64,000 nt of DNA from Anastrepha obliqua (GCF_027943255.1 NC_072893.1:18994001-19058000), one strand, 5' to 3'. Shown: positions 20,381-33,244, counted from the stretch's first letter. Notes: generated by a model not told the origin, from the letters alone. Numbers and translations: made by a program.

Positions 20381-23100
20381 TTTTAAAAGAGTTAAAACAC
20401 TTTAACAGATGAAATTCATCAAATTTCATGATTTTTTCCTGATTTCGAAGTAAATGTCACGAGTAACTCTTATTTTGAGCACTCGGAGTTGTTATTTATT
20501 AACTAATTGGTTTTAAATAGTGAATAGAAGTTAACTGTTATTTGAAAATTTTGTGTTGTCAATCAATCTTGACTATAAAAGCGAATTATTTTTATCTTGG
20601 TGTTGTTGTTGTAGCAGCTTACTAAACCCACACTCACTTTTCATACTCTAAGCCGGTGATGCTTAAATAGCTTGTAAATACCTTTTCTACGCTACTTTCC
20701 ATATGCCAAAAAAGTAACTGTACTTTTAAGAGCCGCCGGTCGACAAATAGTCAACCACGCCAACGGCAGTATTTTCTGTATACTTGTTTCCACATATGGA
20801 TGTGTAGTAAAAAAATGCTGCTTGCTTCAAATGGGTAGCATGCATTTAGGCGCATTCTTTCATCACCTACCCACCAACTTGGCAAATTTAAATATAATCA
20901 TAAATTGACGTGGCATAAATGCAAAAATAAATTTCAGATACACACAAAACACAACAATAAACACATCAGGCGGCGATATACACACACACACACACGCATA
21001 TCTACAAAAATAAGGCATACATACATATGCGTTGGTTGGAAGAGTGATTCAATAAGTCATTAAGTGAATGAAAGTCGATTTACCAATTGACTGACCAACT
21101 GTGAAAATGCGCGCAGAACAAATTCATACATATGTATATATATACATATACACATATACACAAAGGAGGAAGAAACAAATCTATTTTTTTAGCAACTATG
21201 TATTTAGATAAACATTGACGCGCTGTTGTTGTACTTTTACTTGTCCCATTTTGTTAGAATGCGATTGGCGCCAAATTCTTATCGACTTCATTGCGCGCAT
21301 GCGCCAACTTACACGCCCACTTTAGGATGTTTGTTGACAAAACAAAAATCAGCTGTGCTGCATTTGTTTTGGGAAATTCTCAAACACTGTTTTGGGAATT
21401 TTTCCACTCACAACGCCAAAGCGGGGGGCTACAAAAATGTACCGCCGAAGCGGATGGCGCTCAGTTGACAACGGGCAATCGAACAAATTGTACACGAACG
21501 CAGCGGAAAACACATAAATTTAGAGTGATATGCGGAGACACGCGGTTTCAAAGTATAATTAAAAATTAAATTTTTAAATGGAAAAAATATTAATAAAAAA
21601 AAGTGTTAAAATATAGTTGAAAATAATTTTTGTAATTTTTTTTGCTATTAAAATTTAATTTTGTAGTCTCGTCTACTATACGAAAAAAGTATAATAAAAG
21701 TAAAAATTTTAATAAATAAAAATAAATAAAAATAAAATTTAAAATTATTTCTAAGTAAAAATTTCCAATTATAAGTAAAAATTCAAAATTATTTCTTAAT
21801 CAAAATTCAAAGTAAAAATAATAATAAATCGACGACAAACATTTCTTATGCGATTCCCATTAAAAAAAAGTGAACTGTTTAGCGTTAGCTCTCACATAAA
21901 ATATAAAAAGTGCTTACAAATTTTAGTTCAAAATAAAAATACACTCATCATAATTAAATCGCCCAAAATGATGCAGCTTATTGAGTTGCTCGAAATTGTG
22001 TTAAAGTTCTTCTGACTGCAATTCCCTTATAATTTTTCTTCATTCCACTTTATCCCTCAACTTAAGTTGACGACTTTCTTATGCTGCCAAGCGACAAAGT
22101 TTGAGTAGTTTTTTGTTAGCGCCACAAGCGGAAAGCTGCATTTTGTACGAAGTGCCAGAAAGTGTGGTTGAGTGTCTACACGAAGAAGCTGGTGCGCTGG
22201 AGATTAAGTGAAAATAGAAGCAAAAGTAAAGGCAGCAGCAGCAGGAGAAGCATTTTGCATTGCCACCAACACTTCGTTGCCTTCCTTATGAATTAATTCG
22301 ATTACTTGTCAAGACAAAGTTCCGTGCAAGAGTAGTAGGAAAAATCCAAAAACAACAACATTCTACACATATTGTATTATCCACAACACACTCACAAAAA
22401 AAATAAAATAAAAATAAAACACAAAAGTCTAACTTCGCACAGGAAACTGAACTTTTTGCCCTCTTTGTCCGTCTAACTAAATCGATTCACTTCATTCAGT
22501 CATTTCGGAACTTTGGATTAGTTTGTCTGACAGTGGCTTGGGGAAATTAGTGAAAATCATAATTTAAGTGAAACTTGAGCGTCAAATGTGCTTGTGCGTG
22601 CATGCCGATTCATATAAAGTGACTACTCGCAAAATAATAATAACAACAACAGCGAAAAGCGGCATTTTTGGATTTTCCGCCTATTTGGTTGCAGAGGTTT
22701 TCAATTGACTTAAATTGTTTGCGTAAAGGTAAGTTAGAAGTTGTGGCTTGATTTGTTTGAATTTGTTAAGAAATATTCGTAGCAAGTTGTACTTGCGGCT
22801 GCACAAAATTAAAGTGATTTGCGTTGACGATGCGTATGAGCGACCTTTCATCGGTTTTGATGAGCTTCTGGGAACTTGCGCTTAGTGGCTGTTGTGTGCA
22901 ATAAAATTGAATGATCGATTGATCAAAGTTTACAAATTAGTAGATTTTTTGAAAAGTGGCAGATTTTTTGAAAATTTTTCAGTTTTGGTAATTATCTAGT
23001 TTACAGTCCGAGTGCCAAAATTGATCAAATATTTTCGATATGGGTACCAGTCGACGTGTTTCGAACCCAGTATCAATATTCTGAAAACGGAGCGTAATTC
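20380..23100. other. Long non-coding stretch; possible 5' UTR exon with donor at 22729
   Basis: No coding region found. Contains CA repeats (about 20980-20996) and AT-rich runs. At 22721-22736 the sequence GCGTAAAGGTAAGTTAG is a strong splice-donor match (exon end 22728). With the less AT-rich 500 bp before it, this could be a non-coding first exon of a gene reading to the right, but no matching acceptor is identified. Confidence 0.3.
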
Positions 23101-23109
23101 TTTCAAGCC

Positions 23110-24960
23110 ATTCAAATGTTATAAGCAAATAACCATTTCATAAAAACCATTTATACAAATTATTTTTTAAAACAAAAATGAAAAAAATTATTTTCAAAAT
23201 TAAAAATTTGTTAATTATTAATTTGTTAGTTACAAAATTTGTAACGAAAATTATTTTTCAAAATCATAAAATTTATTTTCAAAATTTGTTTAAATTATAA
23301 ACTTTGTTTTTCAAAACTACAAAAACTATTTTTCAAACTTATAAAAATTATTTTTGAAATTTATAGAAATTATTTTTGAAATTAAAAAAAAATTATTTTT
23401 CAAAATTATAAAAGTTATTTTTTTTTTCAAAATTATAGAAATTATTCTTCAAAATTATGAAAACTATTTTTCAAAATTATAGAAATTATTCTTCAAAATT
23501 ATGAAAACTATTTTTCAAAATTATAGAAATTATTCTTCAAAATTATGAAAACTATTTTTCAAAATTATAGAAATTATTCTTCAAAATTATTTTTAAAATT
23601 TTCAAAAGTAATATATAAAAATAATTTTTTCAATCTTATAAAAATTATTTTTGAAAACTATAAAATTTTTTTTCGAAAATAAAAAAATAATTTTTCAAAA
23701 TCATAAAGGCTACTTTCTCAAAATTATAAAAGTTATTTTTCAAAATTATAAAAATTATATCTCAAAATTATAAAAGATATTTTTTAAAATAACGATAAAA
23801 AATTTTTTTTTTAAAACTATAAAAATTATTTTGCAAAATTATAAAAATTATTCTTCAAAGTCTTAATTATCATTTTTCAAAATTATAAAAAAAATCATGA
23901 AAAAATATTTTTTTTTTTTAAATTATGGAACAATAACTTATAAAAATAATTTTTTAAACTTACACAAATTATTTTCTAAAATTATAAAAGTTATTTTTCA
24001 AAATTTTAAAAATAATTTTTCAAACTTATAAAAATTATTTTTCAAAATTATAGAAATTATTTTCAAAATTATAGAAACTATTTTCCAAATTAAAAAAATT
24101 ATTTTTCAAAATCATAAAGGTTACTTTTTAAAAATTATAAAAATTCTTTTTTAAAATTATGAAAGTTATTTTTCAAAATTCTAAAAATTATTTTTGAAAT
24201 TATAAAAACTATTCGAAATCAAAACAAAAGTTTTTTTTTTCCAAACTATAAAAAATTTTTTTAAAATTACAAAAATTAATTATCAAATTATAAAAATAAT
24301 TTTATTTTTTTTAAACTATAAAAATTATTTTTCAAAATTACAAAAATTGTTTTTATAATTTCGAAATGCATTCTTCAAAATCAAAAAAATTATTTTCAAA
24401 TTAAAAAAAATTTTCCTCAAAATTTTAAATATTATTTTTCAAAAATTATAGAAATTATTTTCAAAATTGTAAAAACTATTTTTCAAATTAGAAAAATTTT
24501 TCTTCAAAATTTTAAATATTATTTTTCAAAAGTTATAGAAATTATTTTCAAAATTGTAAAAACTATTTTTCAAAATTACAAAAATTCTTTTTAAAATTAT
24601 AAAAGTTATTTTTCAAAATTATAAAAATTCGTTTTCAAAATTACAAAAACTATTTTTGAAATTATAAATGCTAATTTCAAAATCAAAAAGAAAAGTTTTT
24701 TTTTCAAAACTATAAAATTGTTTTTTTTTTTAATTACAAAAATTATTTTTCAAAATTGTTCTTCAAAATTATAGAAATTATTTTTCAAAATTATAGGAAG
24801 TATTTTTCAGAAGTATACAATTTCTTTTCGAAATTATAAAAACTATTTTTCAAAATCAAAAAAAAAAAATAGTTATTTATTCTTTTAAAATTATAAAAAT
24901 TCTTTTTCCTTTTATTTTTTGTTCTTCGAAATTTCAAAAATTATTTTCAAAATTATAAAA
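23110..24960. repeat. Degenerate AT-rich tandem repeat, unit about 22 bp
   Basis: About 1.85 kb of diverged copies of a unit like aattatttttcaaaattata. At about 23420-23590 a recent local expansion has a 44-bp dimer unit (two 22-bp halves, one with GAAATTATTCTTCAAA, the other with GAAAACTATTTTTCAAA) repeated about four times. The array resumes briefly after a SINE fragment at about 25085-25130. Confidence 0.9.
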
Positions 24961-24969
24961 ATGGTTCAA

Positions 24970-25072
24970 GACGGATCACAAATAGGAGGATCACAATGGA
25001 TCACAAATAGGAGGAGGAACTCGGCAAAACACCCAAAAAGGGTATGAGAGCCAATTATATACAGATATATAC
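24970..25072 (+). repeat. SINE 3'-end fragment inside the AT array
   Basis: Contains a doubled GGATCACAAATAGGAGG, then AACTCGGCAAAACACCCAAAA and the CCAATTATATA tail shared with the copies at 1044-2329 and 27010-27315. It interrupts the AT-rich tandem array. Confidence 0.75.
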
Positions 25073-25134
25073 ATAGAAATTGTTAAAATTTTGAAAACTA
25101 TTCTTCAAAATCATAAAAAAAGTAAAAATTATTT

Positions 25135-26995
25135 TTGAAGTTTTCTGGCATTAAATTGTCTGAAAATAGAATCAAAGGTTTCTATTGGTTGGGTTTATCG
25201 GTCAGCGTAAGTTCGTATTGTCTCGGCCAAAATGATGTTTTTAGATGGGGACTCTTCTTTAAATTTGGACTGTTCTCTTTATAACGGGAAACATGCGTTG
25301 AACTGAACCGCATCCCGTAAAAAACCTATCCTGCATGGACAGCTGACAGAACGTCAAACAGTGTTGGCGCGTATTGTTATTTCTTCTGACTATATCGCTT
25401 TTTGGCTGCAATAATTTTGACAATTCAATCTTTTGCTGATTTGGAATGTACACTGGAGTGTTACTAGAATAAAGTAAACAATTTTCAGTGTGAGCTTCAA
25501 AATTTATATGAAATACAGCACAAGAGCGTATAGAAAAATAGTCTGAATTTTACTATTATTTACATCTCTCTTGCGCTGGCCATTAACAGTCAGTTTGGCC
25601 ATAATTTTGAGTCACCAAAAAATACGAGTATACGCGCAAGAGAAATGTCTTCTGAATTCAGCTGAAATTTTTCACTCGGAGTAGATATGTACGAGTGTGT
25701 ATGTGTGTATCAATACAAATAAAAGATTATCGAACATACTTATACAGATATTTTATATGGATTTAAATTTGATTGATGACTTAAAAAAATCTGGTACTTT
25801 CCAAAAACAAATACAAGTACTTAGATAAGACTACAGCGAATTTAAATCAAAGTACGTATGCATGTAGGTGTATGTGTGAATGTGTGTATGTTTGTAATGC
25901 CAGAATGTATGTACGTATGTATGTATGTATGTATATATGTGTGTATGTATGTGTGTACGTTAAAGGTCTAAGCTCTCCAGGAAGCTTACTTACTAGGTAA
26001 ATATGCATATGTATGTGTGTGCGCGTGCAATAAAAATATTTTTTATCACTCAAACAAACAAGGGGAGAAAATCGGCTTTTCCATTCCTCTTGACAGAATT
26101 CCGCTTACAGAATTTTACGCTTGTTATCCCGCAATAAATTTTACTTCATGAAATAAAACCTGAAAAGCAACTGTGAAGGGATTGAGAGTTGCTCGTCTAC
26201 ATTTGTAGTGGCTCTGTATGCACATAAATATGTATGTATGTGTGTAAATATAACAATTTAAAAGAAGAATGAAAAAATGAAAAATTATACACACCTGATT
26301 AGCTGAGTAACTATTTAGATTTCGAAAATTTTCAAATTGCACACAAACAACATTTCAAAGGTAAGAGAGCAAATTTAACGAACTGCAATTGGAATTGACT
26401 TTAGTGTTTTAATGAACGCATTTCCACTAATGAAAGCAAAAATAGATATAACACAGCCAAGTGATTGCAAAATGCTCTCAATTTATTCTTGCTTATTTCT
26501 CTAAATGCAACACTCCCGCAGCGCTTAGTTGGGGTCTTCAGCGCAGCACTGCAAGTGCATATAAATGTTATACAGTTGCGGGCATAACAATTCGAACGAC
26601 AAAAAACAGGCAAGAAATGCAGTTTTGCAGCTGAATATTTTATTATTATTATTTAATTTTTTTTTACTGAATAACTATTAAAAAATATTATATAAAATTG
26701 CTTCATACAAGGGATGACTTAATTTATTAAGCCAAGTTCAGGGGTGCGTACGGCATTTGAGAACAACTTTGGAGTAAATTTAATTAGTTTTTATTATCGA
26801 ACAAAATTTAATGAAAATTCACGCATTTTTTACCCAACATTAACTTATTATATATGTATTTAAAACATAGTGAAATAAAGTTTCCATTAGCTGCAATAAC
26901 CTACTCGATTCGGGTTCGGAAACGATTGTTGGTTGGGTTGGTTAGAGTGGTGATTCATCCAGAATCCAACTAGCGTTTCCGCACCATTTTGATGT
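25135..26995. other. Non-coding, with TATG microsatellite
   Basis: No gene seen. A GTAT/TATG-rich microsatellite lies at about 25855-25960, with shorter ones near 26220-26240. Short frames in this stretch have no family resemblance. Confidence 0.5.
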
Positions 26996-27009
26996 GGCAC
27001 ATCCTCGTT

Positions 27010-27315
27010 ATATATATATAATTGGCGCGTACACCCTTTTTTGGGTGTTTGGCCGAGCTCCTCCTCCTATTTGTGGTGTGCGTCTTGATGTTGTTCCACA
27101 AATGGAGGGACCTACAGTTTTAAGCCGACTCCGAACGGCAGATATTTTTAAGCGGAGCTTTTTCATGGCAGAAATACACTGGCAAACCATTGCCTGCCGA
27201 AGGGCGACCGCTATTAGAAAAACTTTTTTTTAATTTTGGTGTTTCATCGAGATTCGAATCTCTCTCTGAATTCTGAATGGTAGCCACGCACTAACCCATT
27301 CGGCCACGGCGGCCC
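27010..27315 (-). repeat. tRNA-derived SINE, near full length
   Basis: Reading leftward: tRNA-like head with GGCCGAATGGGTTAGTGCG (A-box region) and GATTCGAATCTC (B-box), then an unrelated body with GAGTCGGCTTAAAACTGTAGG and GGAGGAGGAGCTCGGCCAA, ending in ACGCGCCAATTATATATATA. About 305 bp. This intact layout defines the family seen at 1044-2329, 24970-25072 and 27423-27696. Confidence 0.85.
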
Positions 27316-27422
27316 ATTTGGTGGCTATATATCCCTCCAACTACTACTGGCTTGCTACTTGCCAGAATTTTCATGCTTACAACTGTATATGAATAACTAT
27401 AAAGAGAGCATACAATCTATGT

Positions 27423-27696
27423 TATGCGTTCGGCCGAGCTTCTCCTCTTATTTGTGTTGCTGTATGTTTTGATGTTCCCCTACAAACAGAAATTCCAATA
27501 GCTTTAAGCATCTTGCGAAAGAGAGATGATTTCATAAGTGTAAGTGGCTTTTTCATGACAGAAATATACCCAGAGGCTTGCCATTGCCCCGACCAACTTT
27601 TTCTTTCATATTATGTTTCTATATCCCTAGTGGGCATTGTACTCGGAACCAACCGAATGGTAGCCATACACAACTCAGTCGCCTATGGCGGCTGCT
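27423..27696 (-). repeat. Old diverged copy of the same SINE
   Basis: Same order of blocks as the neighbouring copy: GGCCGAGCTTCTCCTC at the tail side, TTTTTCATGACAGAAATATAC in the body, and ACCGAATGGTAGCCATACA in the head, but with many substitutions and small insertions. It lies only about 110 bp from the better copy, in the same orientation. Confidence 0.7.
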
Positions 27697-27699
27697 CAG

Positions 27700-28530
27700 C
27701 AAACTTGTAACAAATTTAAAACTTTTAGTTTAGTCAAAAAAATAAAATAAAATGCTGGGCACAAAAACATGGAAACATGGAAATTTTCATCGCAGATATT
27801 GCGAAACGAGGGCTAAAACTGTTTTGTTTCGTATTCTTTTTAGAATTTATTTCTCACTTTGTACAATTGTTTTTGTGGCTTTATTACTCCGGCCGAAGGG
27901 GAAATGAGTGAGAGAATGCATATTGAGAACTAAAAATAAAGGCACGCACTGATGCAACGTGATGAAAGCGTGTACAGTTCATAGAACAACAAACATGTGA
28001 GTATGTATATACGAGTATGTGTGTGTGTAAAAAAACGTCCTATTTGTAAAAAGTGTAAGTTTCCATTTACAGATACATGCATATGTATTTATGCATGTAC
28101 ACCAAAGTACAAATGATTTTAGTGACACGCTGGAAAGCTTCTGCTGGAAAAGTGAGAAATGTTGAATAAGCCGAGTGAATTAAAAAAATCATACAAGAAA
28201 TAGGGCAACAAAACCAGAACTTAAACGGTTAATTGTTTCATGTCGATGGTACTTTTTTGTGAAATGAGTGCGAAACAATAAATTTGTTTTATATTCAAAT
28301 ATAATTATATTCAAATATAATATAATATATACATACAGAGACTAACAGTTTATTTGAAGCAGGTAATACTTTTTTAGAAAAAAGAAAATGATTCGATGTT
28401 TATTGAATTTAATAAAAAATGTATACGACTTGTAATGAGATATGTATGCACTGTTTACCACTGCTGAAAGAACAATAACAAAAACAATGCTTGCTGAAAA
28501 AATATAGGACCAAATAGTTTTCTCATCAAA
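27700..28530. other. Non-coding spacer, no gene seen
   Basis: AT-rich, with short TATG and TG-rich runs. Nothing recognisable. Confidence 0.5.
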
Positions 28531-28535
28531 ATATG

Positions 28536-29750
28536 CTCACAACTTAAATGATGCAGTGTATTTTATATTTTCTCTGAGAATGCAATAACGAGGAAATGCA
28601 TTTTTTCTGTTTAGCTAAGCGTCTTAAGTCATTCTCAAAAAATGTTTGTAAAGAAAAGTTAAAAAAATTTAAATTTTTAAAATTGGAAAACGGACCTCAC
28701 TTGAAAAAAGGGAAGACGTTATTCGTCATTATAAAGAGGGCAAAAGCCAACGAAAAATTGCAGAAATTGTTGTTATTAGTTTCTCAACTGTCCAGCGCAT
28801 TATAGTAAGGTTTCGCCACGAAAACAGGATAGAAGATAAGGGCAGATCTGCGCCAAATAAAATATTTAATGATGCATATAAGAGATGGATTGTTCGCAAA
28901 GTTAAAGAAAAACCCGTGTCAAGCACTCCAAAATTAGCGAACGTAGTCGAAAAAAACTTAGGCAAGATCTTCAACCCTAAAACTCTTCGTAGAGTTTTGC
29001 GCGAAGAAAGTTTTCATGGAAGGACTGCATGGAAATAAGCCGTTGATTAATGCTCGTAATAGAAAACAAAGAATAGAGTTTTGCAGACACCATTTGAACA
29101 AAGACATTTCGTTCTGGAAGTCCGTTGTTTTTGCAGATAAAAGCAAATTGAACCTTGTCAGGTCTGATGGGAAGTCCTGCGCTTGGAGAAAACCAATCAC
29201 CGCGCTTCAACCATATGATTGGCGTTCTACAGTTAAACACGGCGTGGGCGGTGTGATGGTATGGAGTTGCCTGTCCTATTCAGGCGTCGGAAATTTAACA
29301 TTTCTCGAAGGAAACATGAATAAAGAGATGTATCTAGATCTGTTAAAAGGTAATTTAGTCAAAAGTGCGGATAAAATGGGTTCGTTTAGGTTCTACCAAG
29401 ACAACGATCCCAAGCATACGTCTTGTATTGTAAAAGCTTGGTTTATCTGGAACTGCCCACATGTAGTACAGATACCTGCACAGAGTCCAGATCTTGAGAA
29501 TTCGTGGTCAGTGCTGGAAAATAAAATAAGAAACCACAATATTTCCAATGCTTCTGATCTGAAACGGGCACTACAAGAAGAATGGGATAAAATTAGTTCC
29601 GATTATACAGCAAAACTTGTAGAAGTTATGAATTCCCGAATAAAAGCTGTTCTGAATCAAAAGGTATACCCCACTAAGTATTAGCCGTGATCATGAAATC
29701 GAAATATTAATGTGTTTATTTATTTAGTGCATCATTTAAGCTGTGACCTC
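28536..29750 (+). mobile_element. Tc1-like transposon, inactive
   Basis: Candidate inverted repeats: TCACAACTTAAATGATGCA near 28540-28558 and its near complement TGCATCATTTAAGCTGTGA near 29730-29748 (one mismatch). A further related motif occurs at about 29912-29930, so terminal repeats may be doubled. It encloses one transposase pseudogene. Confidence 0.75.
28690..29684 (+). pseudogene. Tc1-like transposase, frameshifted
   Basis: The N-terminal part in one frame (RTSLEKREDVIRHYKEGKSQ, then KTLRRVLREESFHGRTAWK) stops at about 29035. One extra base there shifts the rest to the frame KPLINARNRKQRIEFCRHHL that runs to the stop at 29682. Catalytic region: FADKSKLNL (first D kept), YQDNDPKHT (second D kept). 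The third site reads SPDLENSW instead of SPDLNPIENLW, an in-frame loss of three residues that brings the spacing from 34 to 31. Two independent lesions make it inactive. Confidence 0.85.
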
Positions 29751-29759
29751 AAAACTGTA

Positions 29760-30329
29760 ACTGAATTATTTTAATTTCCCATATCTTTCTTATGAAGAAA
29801 CATTTTTTGTTATTAAATAAAACATGTTATTTAACAATAAAAAAGTATAAGTTTTGTTCTGTAATGGAAATAACATAAAATATATTTGATATTTTAATAA
29901 TTTTTTTGGCTGCATCAAATAAGCTGTGAGTCACTTCAAAACTTTGTGAAGCATTTTAATTAAGATCATAATTTTGCTCTATCTCCGCGATTGAACAGAT
30001 CAGTAACTTGATTGATTACTTTAAATAGATGGTTTACATTTTTATGCCATGCTCAGTATGCTTAACATACTTGCATAGTTAACAGATGTTCGATGTAACA
30101 GAGGCTCGATTTCTTTACATAGAGAGTAAAAATTATTATGTAATAATTTGCCACAGCAATCGCATGCCTGCATAATTAACAGACTAGTAACAGGGCCACG
30201 ATTTCTTAACATAGATTGTAGACATTTTTATGCAATAATAAATGCGAGTTAGTTTATCGACGGGAATACATGCATGTGTATGTACCTATGTATATCACTG
30301 ATTAATATTTTTTATTTTACATTAAACTT
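29760..30329. other. Non-coding spacer, no gene seen
   Basis: AT-rich. Includes two similar stretches with AACAGA...GTAACAG and ATAGA(G/T)TGTA near 30080-30130 and 30178-30225, suggesting a small local duplication of about 95 bp. Confidence 0.4.
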
Positions 30330-30885
30330 TTTTGACGTGATAACGTCTTATAATTTGATGTAGGCGGCTGCACGCACCAAAAAATGCGTCGTTATCTTGC
30401 TTGAACTGCATGTTATGTTGTGTTATGTTATGCTATATTGTGTCATTTTATGTTATGTTATGTTATGCTATATTGTGTTATTTTATGTTATGTTATGTTA
30501 TGTTGTGTTATGTTATGTTATGTTATGTTATGTTATGTTATGTTATGTTATGTTATGTTATGTTATGTTATGTTATGTTATGTTATGTTATGTTATGTTA
30601 TGTTATGTTATGTTATGTTATGTTATGTTATGTTATGTTATGTTATGTTATGTTATGTTATGTTATGTTATGTTATGTTATGTTATGTTACGTTTGTGTA
30701 AATGTAACTTGATCAATTCTATTGCGATTTACCTCCTTCCTATATCCATACAAAATATCTATCAAAGAAAAAAAATTTAAATTTTCTTTTAAAAAAATGC
30801 AACCATTCCATCAGTATTTTCTTATGACGTTGTCACGTTAAACTATCGTCAGTAAACCGACTTTACAGACAACCTCTTTTTTGTT
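30330..30885 (+). mobile_element. Solo arm of the TGTTA foldback-like element
   Basis: Starts at TTTTTTGACGTGATAACG, continues through GCGGCTGCACGCACC, a TGTTA array (about 30410-30690), then the outer end finishing CTTTACAGACAACCTC. It matches the outer part of the right arm of 9313-12660. No partner arm was found nearby, so this is a solo or truncated copy. Confidence 0.85.
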
Positions 30886-30889
30886 TATT

Positions 30890-31330
30890 TAGATATCTGT
30901 TAACTGCTTGAAAATGTTAAAATGGCTGTATGAAATACTAAGCGGTCCTGGTGGTCTAGAGCTCGAAAATTTAGGGTATTTTCAGGAATTTTTTCACAAT
31001 AAAGAACCGCTACTTAAATTTTTTAGGCTTTTTATTTAACTTCTTTACATACTACAATATGTAAAATGAAATTTTTTTTCTTAAGTTTAATAATTTAAAA
31101 AATGGCACTCAAGTTGACTCTCCCGAAAAATTGGACCTGGACGGTGTTGTCCATTTTGGCTCTTTTATTTATGTGAAACACAAAAACAAAAAATTTTCAA
31201 TCAGTATGACTGTAGCTATGTCCCGTACTAGAATAAAAAAAAAATTGACAAAATGGCTCAAGCAGGTGTCTGCAAGGGTGAAACCTGCGGTAGCACCCAA
31301 GCAGAAACTGTTTGCTGAGTAGTTTATTGC
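30890..31330. other. Non-coding spacer, no gene seen
   Basis: AT-rich. A short frame at 31131-31322 resembles no family. Confidence 0.4.
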
Positions 31331-31349
31331 GCTCCTTTACTTAGAGCAT

Positions 31350-31790
31350 CTATGCCATGTTGTGAAGGTGTTGAAGAGGGTACAAAAGGAGGCAACCCAT
31401 CGCTGTCCGAATAGAAGTTCCAGGCGACCAGACAGGCGTAGCATAGTTTAAAACCGGTCGGCCATCTGCCTTAAATGTCGATAGCAACAATTCTTTGCCA
31501 TTGCCCCAAGTGCTGCCGGCAAGCGATTTGAGGGCCTTGTTGCGATTTTGGACTTCATTGGCAATTGCGGTTGTGTGCGCAGAGAAGGAGAGCAAACTGT
31601 CAAAGGTTACACCCAAAATTTTGGGATTGTTAACAATCAGAATTGGTGTGTTATAGACTTTTACCTTGAGCTGCAGTTTGACCTCCTCTGTGCAGGTGGT
31701 AAAGAGGGTCGCCGTGGACTTTGTGGGGGAAAGTTGGAGATTCTTCGCGGTGAAAAAGCGAGAAACATCGGTGAGGTAGAAGTTCACAGT
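31350..31790 (-). mobile_element. Jockey-clade LINE fragment
   Basis: Minus-strand frame with NLQLSPTKSTATLF, KILGVTFDSLLSFSAHTTAI and LNYATPVWSPGTS, the thumb region of a jockey-type reverse transcriptase. It is closely related to the copy at 1151-2110, but has a deletion between WSPGTS and RTAMGC. Truncated at both ends. Confidence 0.8.
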
Positions 31791-33240
31791 AAGGAAACTA
31801 TCATTGTTTTAACCCAAGGACAACGCAAATTATACTATTATTCCCTTCCAATCGTTACGAAGTCGCACTCTATCGAAAGATTTATAAATTTTGCATATCG
31901 CGTCGTACGTCAATCAAATTTGACACTTGCGAAGTACACAGCTGTGTAAAGATCAAAATAAAGATTTCCACCATTCGAAATAATATTTTTATATTAAAAA
32001 AGAAAAGTGAATAAAAAAAAACGGATGATTAATTTTGCGCCAGCTTGTAATTAGTCTCCAAGTAAATTGTGAATTATCCAAAGCTGTCAATAATTATTAT
32101 TAGGCGCCTACGAGTCGTCACTTCTCTTCTCGCCATTTATGGGCTTTGCTCACATGACGAAAAATTGGCATGTGAAAGCAACAACACAGTTATCGAGCAA
32201 GATTCACACCTAGCGAGTATGGCTTTAAATGCTGCCCACTCCATTTCAAGAGAGTTTATTTAGATCGCGGTTAGGCAGACAGATTTTTGTTGCTTCAACA
32301 TTGCGAATTATCTTTTGGTGTTTCCCGTCGTGTTCACACTCCTTGCAATTGTTAGTTTTTATTTCTAAAGTCAACAACACATTGAGCAGAACGAGAACAC
32401 AAACGGTGTTGGCAGAGCACGAGCATCATAAGTAACGGGTTGAAACAACAAATGTCTTTCTCTCTGTATGATCGCGGTCTTACTAATGCTCAGAAAGAGC
32501 TTCCAAATAAAAATAATTTTTACAAATTTATGAAATCAAATATCAAAGTAATATTCAATTGACTTTTTTACTTAACATCTCACTCCTTTAAGATAAATGC
32601 ACACATACAAATATATGCACATATCCTCTACGTTCTTCCATTTGGCTTCATCAGATAGAAATTGTAGCTGGAAGACCTCATTCACAGCTAAATAAAATAT
32701 AAGCCATTCCTCCATGTGCGGCATCGTTTTGCTGCCCCTCTTCTCCATGCCCCAAAAACAATCCTCACTCACACTATGATTTTGCATTTTTTTTTTAACA
32801 CAAAACTCAGCACATTTAGTACATTTTGTGCATTTGTTTACATTTTCGCTGTGTAAACATTTTCGAACACATACAAACACATGCAAAGATCCATGCATAC
32901 AGCAACACTTGAGGGAATTTGTAAAAACTAACGATGGTGCAGTGCCAATGCTGATACTGCAGAGTTTTTCCAGTTGTTGTTTGTGGCAGGAGGAAATATT
33001 TACACAATTTTGCGCCAAAACAGTGGGGAAAGTATGTCTGAGGAGCGCTTATTTGCAGATACTTTGTTGTATCAACCATTTTTCACATTTTGGGGCATGT
33101 GTTGGCAGTATTGAGAAATCAGCGTGAATGATTTTATGATATTGAATTTTAGATGGAACTTAGCTGACATTTTTTGATTGAATATTTTTTTTTATTATAA
33201 TTCTTTCATTTAATTTTTACAACCTTTCTTGAATAAGTTC
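31790..33240. other. Non-coding stretch
   Basis: No supportable gene. About 66 bp at 31865-31935 recur in inverted orientation at 38535-38605, and GATTAATTTTGCGCCA occurs at about 32027 and 38619. A 148-residue minus-strand frame at 32572-33018 has no recognised motif. Confidence 0.4.
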
Positions 33241-33244
33241 TGCA

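Noticed and set aside
21226..21569. Overlapping frames of 80 and 92 codons
   Set aside because: No motif, no splice context, and codon content like neighbouring non-coding DNA.
32572..33018. 148-codon minus-strand frame with several cysteines
   Set aside because: No recognised domain, and the cysteine run comes from local TTTTGTGCATTTG-type repetition.
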